This document shows, piece by piece, positions 24,974-32,590 of a DNA stretch of 48,533 nt. A program made the position numbers and the translations under genes. The notes beneath the pieces are model-generated. The model saw only the letters and a list, made by a program, of their open reading frames with translations. It made no database searches and was not told the DNA's origin. The DNA lies in the NCBI GenBank assembly GCA_027619595.1, contig JAQCHP010000021.1, positions 1 to 48,533 on the forward strand, read 5' to 3'. Origin of the DNA: Planctomycetota bacterium. Lineage in GTDB: Bacteria; Planctomycetota; Planctomycetia; Pirellulales; Pirellulaceae. Position 1 is the stretch's first letter. Every line of letters starts with the position of its first letter.

Positions 24974-26332
24974 CTATTCGGGCAGTGTATTTTTTCGGCG
25001 AAGAATATGGTGATAGTGCTGCGCGAAACGATGTGCTTCATCGCGCACGTACTGCAGGAGTCGCAGGGCGAATGTCTGCCGGCCGAGTCGGAGCGGTTCG
25101 GTTTGTCCTGGCAAGAAGATTTCCTCGTTTTTTTTCGCCAGTGACAATAACGTAGGGGGCTGGATATCCATGGCTGCAAATGCGCCGAGGGCGGCATTGA
25201 GTTGGCCTTTGCCGCCGTCTATGAGCAAGATATCCGGGAAGGGGTCTTGTTCGTCGTGAAGGCGTCGAAAGCGACGTGCGACGACTTCGTAAATACTGCG
25301 ATAATCGTCAATTCCTTGCACATTGCCAATCTTGTAGCGGCGATAGCCTGGCTTGAAGGGTAGACCATCAATAAATTGCACGAGACTTGCGACGGTTTCA
25401 TTGCCTCCTAAGTGCGCAATATCGACCCCTTCGATGGTGCGCGGTTGTTGGGCTAGGTGTAGCACCTTGCGTAAGCCGGCCAATCCTTTCTTCGGATCGA
25501 CAAAGAAGACTTCAGGCTGTATGTGCGTATCGAGTTCACCACGGCGATCGAGTGTCTCTAGCATATGAATTTCGTCGCGTAGTCGGGCAGCTTTCTCGAA
25601 TTGCAAGGCCTTGGCTGCCCCCTGCATCTCTTCACGCATCTGCGCGATTAATCGCTTTTTGTTCCCCTCCAAGAACATTTGCAGCCGGTGGATGTCTTTG
25701 CGGTACTCTTCTTTGCTGATGCGGAAATTACACGGGGCGGTGCACTGATCGATACTCGCCAAGAGGCAAGGACGAAACCACTGCCATCGTTGATCATTTG
25801 CTTCAATGTCTAAGCTGCAAGTGCGGAACTTAAAGATGCGCTGCAAAACCTGAATAGCGCCGCGCAAGGCCCCAACGCTTGTGAACGGGCCGTAGAGCTT
25901 TACGCCACGGTCCTTGGGTTCTCGAGTGATCTCAACGCGCGGAAAGTCTTCATGCGTTGTAATCATCAGGTAGGGAAACGACTTGTCATCCTTTTGTTCG
26001 CGGTTATGTTTCGGTTGGATGTCCTTGATAAGTCGCGATTCGACGAGAAGTGCATCCACTTCGCTTTCACATTCGAGAAAGTCAGCGTCGCTGATTTCTT
26101 GGATCCAATTGGCGGTACGAAATTCTTCCGCGGCCCCTTTGCCGAAATAGCTTCCCGCCCGTGCCCGGAGGTTGGTTGCCTTGCCGACGTAGATGACGCG
26201 TCCTGCCGAGTCCTTGAATAGGTAGACGCCGGGCGTCGTGGGGAATTCTCGAACTTTGGCCGCGCAACGGCGAAAGGCGAAATCAGTGTTTGCGCTTTCA
26301 TCGGCTTCCGGCGGCTGTTCGTCATTTGCCAT
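24974..26332 (-). CDS. uvrC: UvrC-type excinuclease subunit lacking the C-terminal HhH domain
   Basis: The 452-aa product has the N-terminal GIY-YIG nuclease (GVYLF at 35-39, IYVGKATNLRARAGSYF at 47-63), a Cys-rich linker (RPCLLASIDQCTAPC), a UVR helical motif that contacts UvrB (around 230-265), and the RNase H-like endonuclease domain (GVDIAHLGGNETVASLV, DILLIDGGKGQLNAAL). It stops at RDEAHRFAQHYHHILRRKNTLPE, just where the tandem HhH DNA-binding domain usually begins; full-length UvrC is about 600 aa. Incision of damaged DNA on both sides is the known role. No frameshift is visible at the end. Confidence 0.9.
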   Translation of the reverse strand: MANDEQPPEADESANTDFAFRRCAAKVREFPTTPGVYLFKDSAGRVIYVGKATNLRARAGSYFGKGAAEEFRTANWIQEISDADFLECESEVDALLVESRLIKDIQPKHNREQKDDKSFPYLMITTHEDFPRVEITREPKDRGVKLYGPFTSVGALRGAIQVLQRIFKFRTCSLDIEANDQRWQWFRPCLLASIDQCTAPCNFRISKEEYRKDIHRLQMFLEGNKKRLIAQMREEMQGAAKALQFEKAARLRDEIHMLETLDRRGELDTHIQPEVFFVDPKKGLAGLRKVLHLAQQPRTIEGVDIAHLGGNETVASLVQFIDGLPFKPGYRRYKIGNVQGIDDYRSIYEVVARRFRRLHDEQDPFPDILLIDGGKGQLNAALGAFAAMDIQPPTLLSLAKKNEEIFLPGQTEPLRLGRQTFALRLLQYVRDEAHRFAQHYHHILRRKNTLPE

Positions 26333-26409
26333 TCCGACCTGTCCCCCTCGATTTCAGTTTCCACTTCGCCCGGGTGAGCGGCTTGCCAACTGCGTGCCGT
26401 CGCGAGTAC

Positions 26410-28242
26410 CTAGACTTGTTCCGAGAAATTGGCCAGATCGGCTTGCAGCCGGTCAAGTCGAGACTCCAATGTTTGGCGAGTTTCGGCCAGATCGGACAGT
26501 TGTTCCGCTGGCACGAAGGTAAACATGTAAAATTTCGCTTTCGGTTCGGTCCCCGATGGACGGATCGCGACATAATTCCCAGGTTCGGCAAAATCGAGAA
26601 ACACCAAGTCCCCGCGTGGTCCCTTAAGTGGCGATACGGAGTCGTGTTTCGAGCGAACGGTGAGCGTTTGGTAATCACGCACTTGGGCCACTTCCATGCC
26701 CGCCAACTTTCGTGGCGGATCGCTCCGCAGGAGGCTCATCAACTTTTGCATACGTGCCATTCCTTCCGAGCCGCTCATGGTCTGTGTCACCAATCGTTCC
26801 GCGTGACAACCATGTTGCCACATCAATGACTCGAGCTTGTCATGGATCGATTTTCCCTGGTGCTTACAATGGGCTGCCAATTCGGCCATCAACATACAGG
26901 CCACCGCGCCGTCTTTGTCACGAGCATATTGTCCGGTGAGGAAACCGTGAGACTCTTCGGTCCCGAACAGAAAGTTGTCCGGACCTTTTTCGTCAATGAT
27001 TCCGCCGATCCACTTAAACCCTACCAACAGATCACCCCAGGTGGTCACGCCGTACGAATCGGCGATGCGGCGAATGAGTTCGGTCGTAACCAAGGTCTTT
27101 ACGACGTACTTGTCGGGAGACAGATTTCCGGTTTGGTTTTGCCGTTCTAGGACGTAGTCGGTGAGCAGCGCACCAAGTTGATTTCCGTTCAGCGTACGCC
27201 ATTCACCGTCACATTTGCCAACTGGAGCCGCACATCCCATGCGGTCGCAATCTGGGTCGGTGGCTAAGATAACGTCAGCACCAACTTTTTGTGCGTGCTG
27301 AATGATTGCCGCAAAAATCTGCGGGTTCTCTGGGTTCGATACGTGTCCGGGGACATTCGGGAAATCGCCGCTTGGTTCCGCATGCGGCGCGTAGACCTCA
27401 ACGTTTTCAAACCCATCACGCTGCAACACGGGCACGACGGCTGTCGCGCCAACTCCGTGGAGTGGCGAATAAAGGATGCGTACGTCACGGGATCCGGCGA
27501 AGCCCTGCTTGACGACGGCTTCCTGGAACGCGATATCGGTAGCGGCAGTGCACTCAATAATCTGGCCAGACTTCATTGCGTCATCAAAATTCGCGCGATG
27601 AATGGTCGTGACCGACATGACTTCCCGAATCACTCCTTCGTCATGGGGGGGTAAAATTTGGCCGCCGGTCGACCAGTACGCCTTGATGGCGTTGTCCGAA
27701 GGGGGATTATGGCTAGCAGTGACCATGATTCCGCAACTGCATTGCTTTTGCCGGACCAGAAATGACAGTTCTGGAGTACTGCGGAAGGGTTGCAAAAGGT
27801 AAACTCGAAAACCAGCAGCGACCATGATTTCAGCGCACAACTGGGCAAATTCTAGTGATCGATGCCTCGTATCGTAGGCAATTGCACAGGACAGTTCCGT
27901 CCCCGTACCAAGCTGTTGCTTGACATAGTTCGCCAAACCCTGGGCACTTTCGCCCATGGTCCGGTCGTTAATCGCATTGCAGCCAATGGGGTACATGCGG
28001 CCCCGGCGTCCCCCGGTACCAAATGGGATGACTGTCCAAAAAACGTCGTCGAGTACCTGCCACGCCTGAGAATCAACATGACGTAGGATGTCGGGCCGGT
28101 AGGTGGCATAGGGGGGCTCAGTCAACCATTTGGTAATGTTGGCTACAGCGCCAGCAGTCAGCAGATTCTGTTGCTCTGCTGCGCGGATCCGATCCAAGCA
28201 GGCTTCGAACGGAGACGCGGATTCATGCCGGGAAACGGCCAT
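26410..28242 (-). CDS. Phosphoglucomutase/phosphomannomutase family protein
   Basis: The 610-aa alpha-D-phosphohexomutase has the phosphoserine loop TASHNPPSDNAIK, an upstream FGTGGRRGRM motif, the metal-binding DPDCDR, the sugar-binding GTEESHGF and the phosphate-binding IRPSGTEPKAKFY. Length and the order of motifs match the PGM/PMM group with an N-terminal extension (first 60 residues). It interconverts hexose 1- and 6-phosphates. It is divergent from a second phosphohexomutase gene across 240 bp. uvrC follows downstream on the same strand after 77 bp. Confidence 0.93.
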   Translation of the reverse strand: MAVSRHESASPFEACLDRIRAAEQQNLLTAGAVANITKWLTEPPYATYRPDILRHVDSQAWQVLDDVFWTVIPFGTGGRRGRMYPIGCNAINDRTMGESAQGLANYVKQQLGTGTELSCAIAYDTRHRSLEFAQLCAEIMVAAGFRVYLLQPFRSTPELSFLVRQKQCSCGIMVTASHNPPSDNAIKAYWSTGGQILPPHDEGVIREVMSVTTIHRANFDDAMKSGQIIECTAATDIAFQEAVVKQGFAGSRDVRILYSPLHGVGATAVVPVLQRDGFENVEVYAPHAEPSGDFPNVPGHVSNPENPQIFAAIIQHAQKVGADVILATDPDCDRMGCAAPVGKCDGEWRTLNGNQLGALLTDYVLERQNQTGNLSPDKYVVKTLVTTELIRRIADSYGVTTWGDLLVGFKWIGGIIDEKGPDNFLFGTEESHGFLTGQYARDKDGAVACMLMAELAAHCKHQGKSIHDKLESLMWQHGCHAERLVTQTMSGSEGMARMQKLMSLLRSDPPRKLAGMEVAQVRDYQTLTVRSKHDSVSPLKGPRGDLVFLDFAEPGNYVAIRPSGTEPKAKFYMFTFVPAEQLSDLAETRQTLESRLDRLQADLANFSEQV

Positions 28243-28482
28243 GCGGGGTGTCCTTTACAGGTGAGGAGGGATCAATGGTCATCGGTCGGTCGATTTCGGC
28301 AGACGCAGAATGCGGAATTCTAAGAGATTTGCAAGTTGGAGGGCAATCTCTAACCGTTTTTTGCCGGGTTCCGCTGGCCGTATTCCGATCGCCGGCTTCG
28401 GATCGTCGTGATACAATCGAGGCCACATCCGATTGCAGGGTTGGTTGCGTACGAGATTCGAGTCTAATCGCGGAGGGGTAAA

Positions 28483-29841
28483 GTGGAGTTGATTGTCAGT
28501 GTATCGGGACTGCGCGGCATCGTGGGCGATAGTTTGACGCCGGAAGTTGCGGTCAGGTATGCCCATGCTTTTTCGCAAGTAATTGGGCCTGGCCCGGTTG
28601 TGCTCACCCGGGACGGCCGGGCGACCGGCTCGATGTTGGCTGACGCCATCGCGGCCACGTTGTCGGCCGTCGGACGCGACGTACTGGATGGCGGTCCGGC
28701 GGCGACTCCGACCACAGGACTGCTCGTGCGACAGCATCAGGCCGCCGGGGGGATTCAGGTATCGGCCAGCCACAATCCGCTTCCGTACAATGGCATGAAG
28801 TTGTTTGGGGCCGACGGTCGGGTTATCTCCGAAGAGTGTGGCGGGCAAGTTCTGGCGAGTTTTCAACATGCGATTCTTAGATGGAGTGACTACGCTTCCC
28901 TCGGTCAGCGCCGCCTCCTGACCGGCACGACCGAATTCCACTTACAAAAAATTCTCCAACTGGTAGATGTTGCCGCGATTCGAAACCAAGCCTACCGCGT
29001 TGTGCTTGACTCTAACCACGGTGCCGGCAGTTGTTTGGGAATTCCCTTGCTGCAAGAACTTGGCTGCAACGTGATGAGCCTGGGAGGAACTCCCGATGGT
29101 CAATTCTCGCATCCACCTGAACCGACGGCGGAAAATTTGGCTGGTGTGGGAATCGAGGTGACGCGTCACCGTGCCAGTATTGGCTTTTGCCAAGACCCGG
29201 ATGCCGATCGTCTTGCGCTCTTAGATGAGCATGGCACGTATATTGGCGAGGAGTACACGTTGGCATTATGCGTGCGGCATGTTCTGCAAGCCAGTCGCGA
29301 AGCAGGGACGCCTTTAGGACCAATCGTTACGAATTGTGCCACTAGCCGTATGACGGCGGATATAGCGGGCGAATTTGGCGTCCCGGTGTTTTATTCGCGA
29401 GTCGGTGAGGCCAACGTCGCAGATGTGATGGTTCAAGAACGAGCCTTGTTCGGAGGGGAGGGTAACGGCGGTCCAATCGATCCAAGAGTCGGTTATGTAC
29501 GCGATAGTTTTGTTGGAATGGCGATCATCCTTCACGCGATGGCGACAAATCGGCAGTCGCTTAGTCAACTCGTTGCCCAGATTCCTCGTTATTCGATTCA
29601 TAAATCCAAAGTATCGTTGGCCCGGGGTGACGTTCATGCTGCGATGGATCGGTTGCAGCAACATTTTTCGACGGCGCAGGCGAGTACTTTGGACGGCTTG
29701 CGGTTCGACTGGTCGGACCGCTGGCTGCTCATTCGAGCCAGCAATACTGAGCCGATCGTTCGTGTGGTCGCCGAAGCCCCTGATCGCGATGCAGCCCAGA
29801 GATTGTGCGATGATGCCATCAGCGTGCTTAAGGATCGTTAG
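28483..29841 (+). CDS. Phosphoglucosamine mutase-like phosphohexomutase (GlmM type)
   Basis: The 452-aa enzyme starts GTG with a strong GGAGGGG before it. Motifs: VSGLRGIVGDSLTPE, the phosphoserine loop SASHNPLPYNGMKLFG, metal-binding DPDADR, GGEGNGGPIDP and IRASNTEPIVRV. The EGNGG form of the sugar-binding loop is typical of the archaeal-type GlmM/PMM group rather than of classical bacterial GlmM. Glucosamine phosphate for peptidoglycan or lipopolysaccharide is a likely substrate; mannose phosphate is the alternative. A TACAAT (28412-28417) upstream may be its -10. It overlaps the convergent ATPase gene by 14 bp. Confidence 0.9.
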   Translation: MELIVSVSGLRGIVGDSLTPEVAVRYAHAFSQVIGPGPVVLTRDGRATGSMLADAIAATLSAVGRDVLDGGPAATPTTGLLVRQHQAAGGIQVSASHNPLPYNGMKLFGADGRVISEECGGQVLASFQHAILRWSDYASLGQRRLLTGTTEFHLQKILQLVDVAAIRNQAYRVVLDSNHGAGSCLGIPLLQELGCNVMSLGGTPDGQFSHPPEPTAENLAGVGIEVTRHRASIGFCQDPDADRLALLDEHGTYIGEEYTLALCVRHVLQASREAGTPLGPIVTNCATSRMTADIAGEFGVPVFYSRVGEANVADVMVQERALFGGEGNGGPIDPRVGYVRDSFVGMAIILHAMATNRQSLSQLVAQIPRYSIHKSKVSLARGDVHAAMDRLQQHFSTAQASTLDGLRFDWSDRWLLIRASNTEPIVRVVAEAPDRDAAQRLCDDAISVLKDR

Positions 29842-30520
29842 CGGCCGGTGAATTGGACCGATTGTTTCCGCAACCCGTTCTATCATGCATGAAGCGATTG
29901 TGATAAATATCGAACAGCGATAAGAGGAGTTCCCGCGAACTTCCGCCGCACTTGGCATAGCTATCTGCAACGTCTTTCTCTCCCACCAGTGGCTTACATT
30001 GTCGTTGCAACCACCGAGCGATGCTTTGCATACTCGCTAGATTGCAATCGGTCCGGTAGGTCCACGGTAGGTTCAAGTCGCGGTGCGTGGTGACCAACAG
30101 TCCGAATCCGTGGGCTCGTGCGGATCGTTCGATTCGCCAACGCCGAACGGCCGACAACTGTTCGTATCCGTCAATCATGAGGACGGTGCCTCGGTCGGCC
30201 GTACGCCATTCGAGCATCTGGCGGTACGTGGGGGGCGGATTCGCTGCGGTGATGGTCACGTGTCGGACTGGTATGGCTTGACTGGCAAAAAAACCGGCCC
30301 ATTCCATCAAGAGCGTCGACTTGCCGGTGCCATGGGGCCCGACAATTTGTCCCGAGCATTTGGCGGCGAGCCACGCTTCATAGAGCGATGGGATCGATTC
30401 GCCGGGCTCAAAGAAAAATGGAATCTGCCCGGGAGATAGGAATCGAGTGGCGAAGGGGTTATGCGGTTCAATTAGAAACCCTTCGCCATGTCCCCCGTGC
30501 TGTGGATCGACCTGGGACAT
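29828..30520 (-). CDS. Small P-loop ATPase (ExeA/AAA-like)
   Basis: The 230-aa protein has Walker A GPHGTGKST (residues 61-69) and Walker B TVLMIDGYEQL (Asp117). The N-terminal EPHNPFATRFLSPGQIPFFF and the helix-rich C-terminal part resemble small ExeA-type AAA ATPases, but the family is not certain. It begins 2 bp after the stop of the arrestin-like gene (TGACCATG), which points to translational coupling and a common function with it. The 3' end overlaps the phosphohexomutase gene by 14 bp on the other strand. Confidence 0.8.
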   Translation of the reverse strand: MSQVDPQHGGHGEGFLIEPHNPFATRFLSPGQIPFFFEPGESIPSLYEAWLAAKCSGQIVGPHGTGKSTLLMEWAGFFASQAIPVRHVTITAANPPPTYRQMLEWRTADRGTVLMIDGYEQLSAVRRWRIERSARAHGFGLLVTTHRDLNLPWTYRTDCNLASMQSIARWLQRQCKPLVGEKDVADSYAKCGGSSRELLLSLFDIYHNRFMHDRTGCGNNRSNSPAANDP

Positions 30521-30522
30521 GG

Positions 30523-30930
30523 TCAGGACCGACTTTTGTGGGGGGACCAGGGTGTTGTAATGTCGCCCAATTGAAACGGATGCTCGGCGGCAACCTCTTT
30601 ACCGCGGTGCAGAAAAACGCGTACTCGAGCGCACCAATAAACCTGCACGATATCACCGTGGTAGGTAAGCGGGCTGTTGGGCAGGAGCGTGGTGAACCGT
30701 CGGAGTGCTCTTAGGTCCTCTTCGGGGCTATCGGAGGCCACACGTCGTTCGAAGTAATGAACGCCGAGATCCTCGTCCCCCTTCCCCTCGGTATACCACA
30801 GAATGGACGCTTCGACCGACAAGATCTGATCGCGTTCGACTGCGTCAATTTGATAGTCGCAAACCATTTCGGACCCGGGGAAATAGACCGGCGGGCGACT
30901 AAACAGTTGGATGCTGATGAGGGGTTCCAT
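30523..30930 (-). CDS. Small arrestin-like beta-sandwich protein
   Basis: The 135-aa product is strand-rich with features of an arrestin-like half: YFPGSEMVCDYQIDA, LSVEASILWYTEGKG, then a LLPNSPLTYHGDIVQVYWC segment and an E.PF.LG end. The upstream gene's C-terminal part shows the same order of motifs (YPGHNYNVYL, GTDIRTERR, MPNPVMHSFQ...IQWKLLV). The ATG at 30930 overlaps the upstream gene by 32 bp; an in-frame TTG at 31014 is the alternative. No database family is named with confidence. Confidence 0.65.
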   Translation of the reverse strand: MEPLISIQLFSRPPVYFPGSEMVCDYQIDAVERDQILSVEASILWYTEGKGDEDLGVHYFERRVASDSPEEDLRALRRFTTLLPNSPLTYHGDIVQVYWCARVRVFLHRGKEVAAEHPFQLGDITTPWSPHKSRS

Positions 30931-31996
30931 GAAGTACGAAAGACCGTGGAGCGGCAATAGTGACGGATCTGCCCGAATTTGTGGGGTAGACGATAATCGG
31001 GAACGCACGTTCAAACCGTGGCCAACCGATGACTTCGCCTCGGACGAGTAGCTTCCATTGGATCGAATTGTGGGGAGCTTGAAAAGAGTGCATCACGGGA
31101 TTCGGCATGGTGACGCGATCCTGCCGTTCAAACGGCTGTCCCGGTCCGATATCGATGTCATCCACGGCAAACAACAATTGGTCCATCACTCGACGACGCT
31201 CCGTGCGGATGTCGGTCCCCTGATGGTAGGTGGCCTCTTCGTCGCAAACGAGACAGACCTCCAATCGCCGAATCAGCAGTCGTCCGGATTGGCTCAAATA
31301 GACGTTGTAGTTGTGTCCAGGGTACAGTGGGTGGTCGGAAATCTCCAAAGCGGTTGGGCCGATGGTAGTGGCTTGGGCCAACTGTTGGAAAAAAAATTGG
31401 GTGCTCCAGGCTCCGACAAATAAAAATGCGCCGACGAAAAACACAAAGAACCAGTCGACGTGCCCTGCGCGAAATTGCCGTACGGCCAATCCGATCAGAA
31501 CTGCCGTCGTGCCATGCCAAAACAGGCAAAAGAGCGCAAGGGAAAACAACAAGCTCCAGCCCGACGAAAACGACATGGGCAAGCGATAGGCAAGCTTTAC
31601 CCCAGGGCTATTTGTCAGGTCCTCTGCGGAGGGTAGTCCGGGGAAGGCTCGACGAGCCGAATCTCGGTCCAGCAAGATATCTAGTTTGGGAGTTCGTTGT
31701 GCTCTGGCCGACCGCCGTTCGGCCGAGGTCCCTACCTGCGACACAGAGAACAGTACGCCCAACGCCCCAGAAACGATGAGGGAAATCAATACGAGCAAAG
31801 CGATCGTCCGGGACCAATCCCATTGCGGAGCGTTCCCTTCCTCAAATACCAGGCCCGTGGCGACGAAAATAGTTGTCCCGACGGCGCCGGCGAGAAATAT
31901 ACCGGCAAAAAACATGGTCTCGCCGACGCGCCCCCAAATGGCGGAGCCGGTGGTTCGGTGCCCACGTTTCTTTTCCCACAGACGGAATCGTCGCAC
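30899..31996 (-). CDS. Four-TM membrane protein with C-terminal arrestin-like domain
   Basis: The 365-aa product has four hydrophobic segments (MFFAGIFLAGAVGTTIFVAT; IALLVLISLIVSGALGVLF; WSLLFSLALFCLFWHG...LIGLAV; WFFVFFVGAFLFVGAW). After them comes a beta-rich domain of about 130 residues, with PLYPGHNYNVYL, RRLEVCLVCDEEATYHQGTD, MPNPVMHSFQAPHNSIQW and FPIIVYP, which is arrestin-like and parallel to the next gene. It starts at a GTG with AGGAG 9 nt upstream. It lies 77 bp downstream of the solo alpha-CTD gene on the same strand. Role unknown. Confidence 0.75.
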   Translation of the reverse strand: MRRFRLWEKKRGHRTTGSAIWGRVGETMFFAGIFLAGAVGTTIFVATGLVFEEGNAPQWDWSRTIALLVLISLIVSGALGVLFSVSQVGTSAERRSARAQRTPKLDILLDRDSARRAFPGLPSAEDLTNSPGVKLAYRLPMSFSSGWSLLFSLALFCLFWHGTTAVLIGLAVRQFRAGHVDWFFVFFVGAFLFVGAWSTQFFFQQLAQATTIGPTALEISDHPLYPGHNYNVYLSQSGRLLIRRLEVCLVCDEEATYHQGTDIRTERRRVMDQLLFAVDDIDIGPGQPFERQDRVTMPNPVMHSFQAPHNSIQWKLLVRGEVIGWPRFERAFPIIVYPTNSGRSVTIAAPRSFVLHGTPHQHPTV

Positions 31997-32073
31997 TCGT
32001 TGTTCTCCTGCCGCGGCTTACGGTTGCGGCTTACCGGTAAGGAATGTCGGAGCCGCATCCCGTCATCCTTGGG

Positions 32074-32346
32074 TCAGCGGGCTTTGGGACGCCGATTGGG
32101 CCGATAAAAGCCGACGCTTTCCAGCGCCAGATAGACCTCTTCTAGCGTTTTTTCGCCGAAATTCGAGATCTCCAGCAAGTCCTCTCGTGTGCAATTTAGC
32201 AAGTCGCAGACAGTAAAAATGCCCCGTTCTTCCAGACAATTTGTCGTACGGACCGACAGCTTGATCTCCGCTGTGCTCATCGCCAATCGATCTTCTAAGT
32301 TGCGTTGATCACCACTTGTTTCACGAATTCGAATGCGAGTACTCAT
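32074..32346 (-). CDS. Free-standing RNA polymerase alpha C-terminal domain protein
   Basis: The 90-aa protein is essentially one alpha-CTD: IKLSVRTTNCLEERGIFTVC, then DLLEISNFGEKTLEEVYLAL. Compared with Escherichia coli alpha-CTD, the residues that contact UP-element DNA are kept (Arg265 as Arg33, Asn268 as Asn36, Cys269 as Cys37, Gly296 as Gly64, Lys298 as Lys66), while Ser299 is Thr67. The N-terminal alpha domain, needed for assembly into polymerase, is absent. A good GGGAGG precedes the ATG at 32346; a further in-frame ATG at 32361 is less likely. It is divergent from pcrA. Confidence 0.85.
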   Translation of the reverse strand: MSTRIRIRETSGDQRNLEDRLAMSTAEIKLSVRTTNCLEERGIFTVCDLLNCTREDLLEISNFGEKTLEEVYLALESVGFYRPNRRPKAR

Positions 32347-32551
32347 AGGGTTCCCTCCCAAAATGACATCGAGCGATTTGGGGCCAGTTCCTGCGTTTCT
32401 TGCGAGGATTCAAGCCAGCGCAGCCATACGTCACGCACGTACGTTCCTGCAGCGGTGGGTATTCTACGGTAAAACGCCCGATCCGGCAAACCGCAAACTG
32501 AGTGTTTCACAACAGAAAATCGACCGATCCGACCCGTCGGTCGAAATTGTG

Positions 32552-32557
32552 TATACT
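32552..32557 (+). promoter_or_regulatory. Possible -10 box of pcrA/uvrD
   Basis: TATACT, five of six consensus bases, 34 bp before the helicase start. No good -35 box is seen at the usual distance. Just upstream is CCGAC-CC-GTCGG (about 32529-32540), a short inverted repeat. Confidence 0.35.
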
Positions 32558-32590
32558 GTCGAAGTCGTTGGAAGGGAGCCGTTTGAGCGT

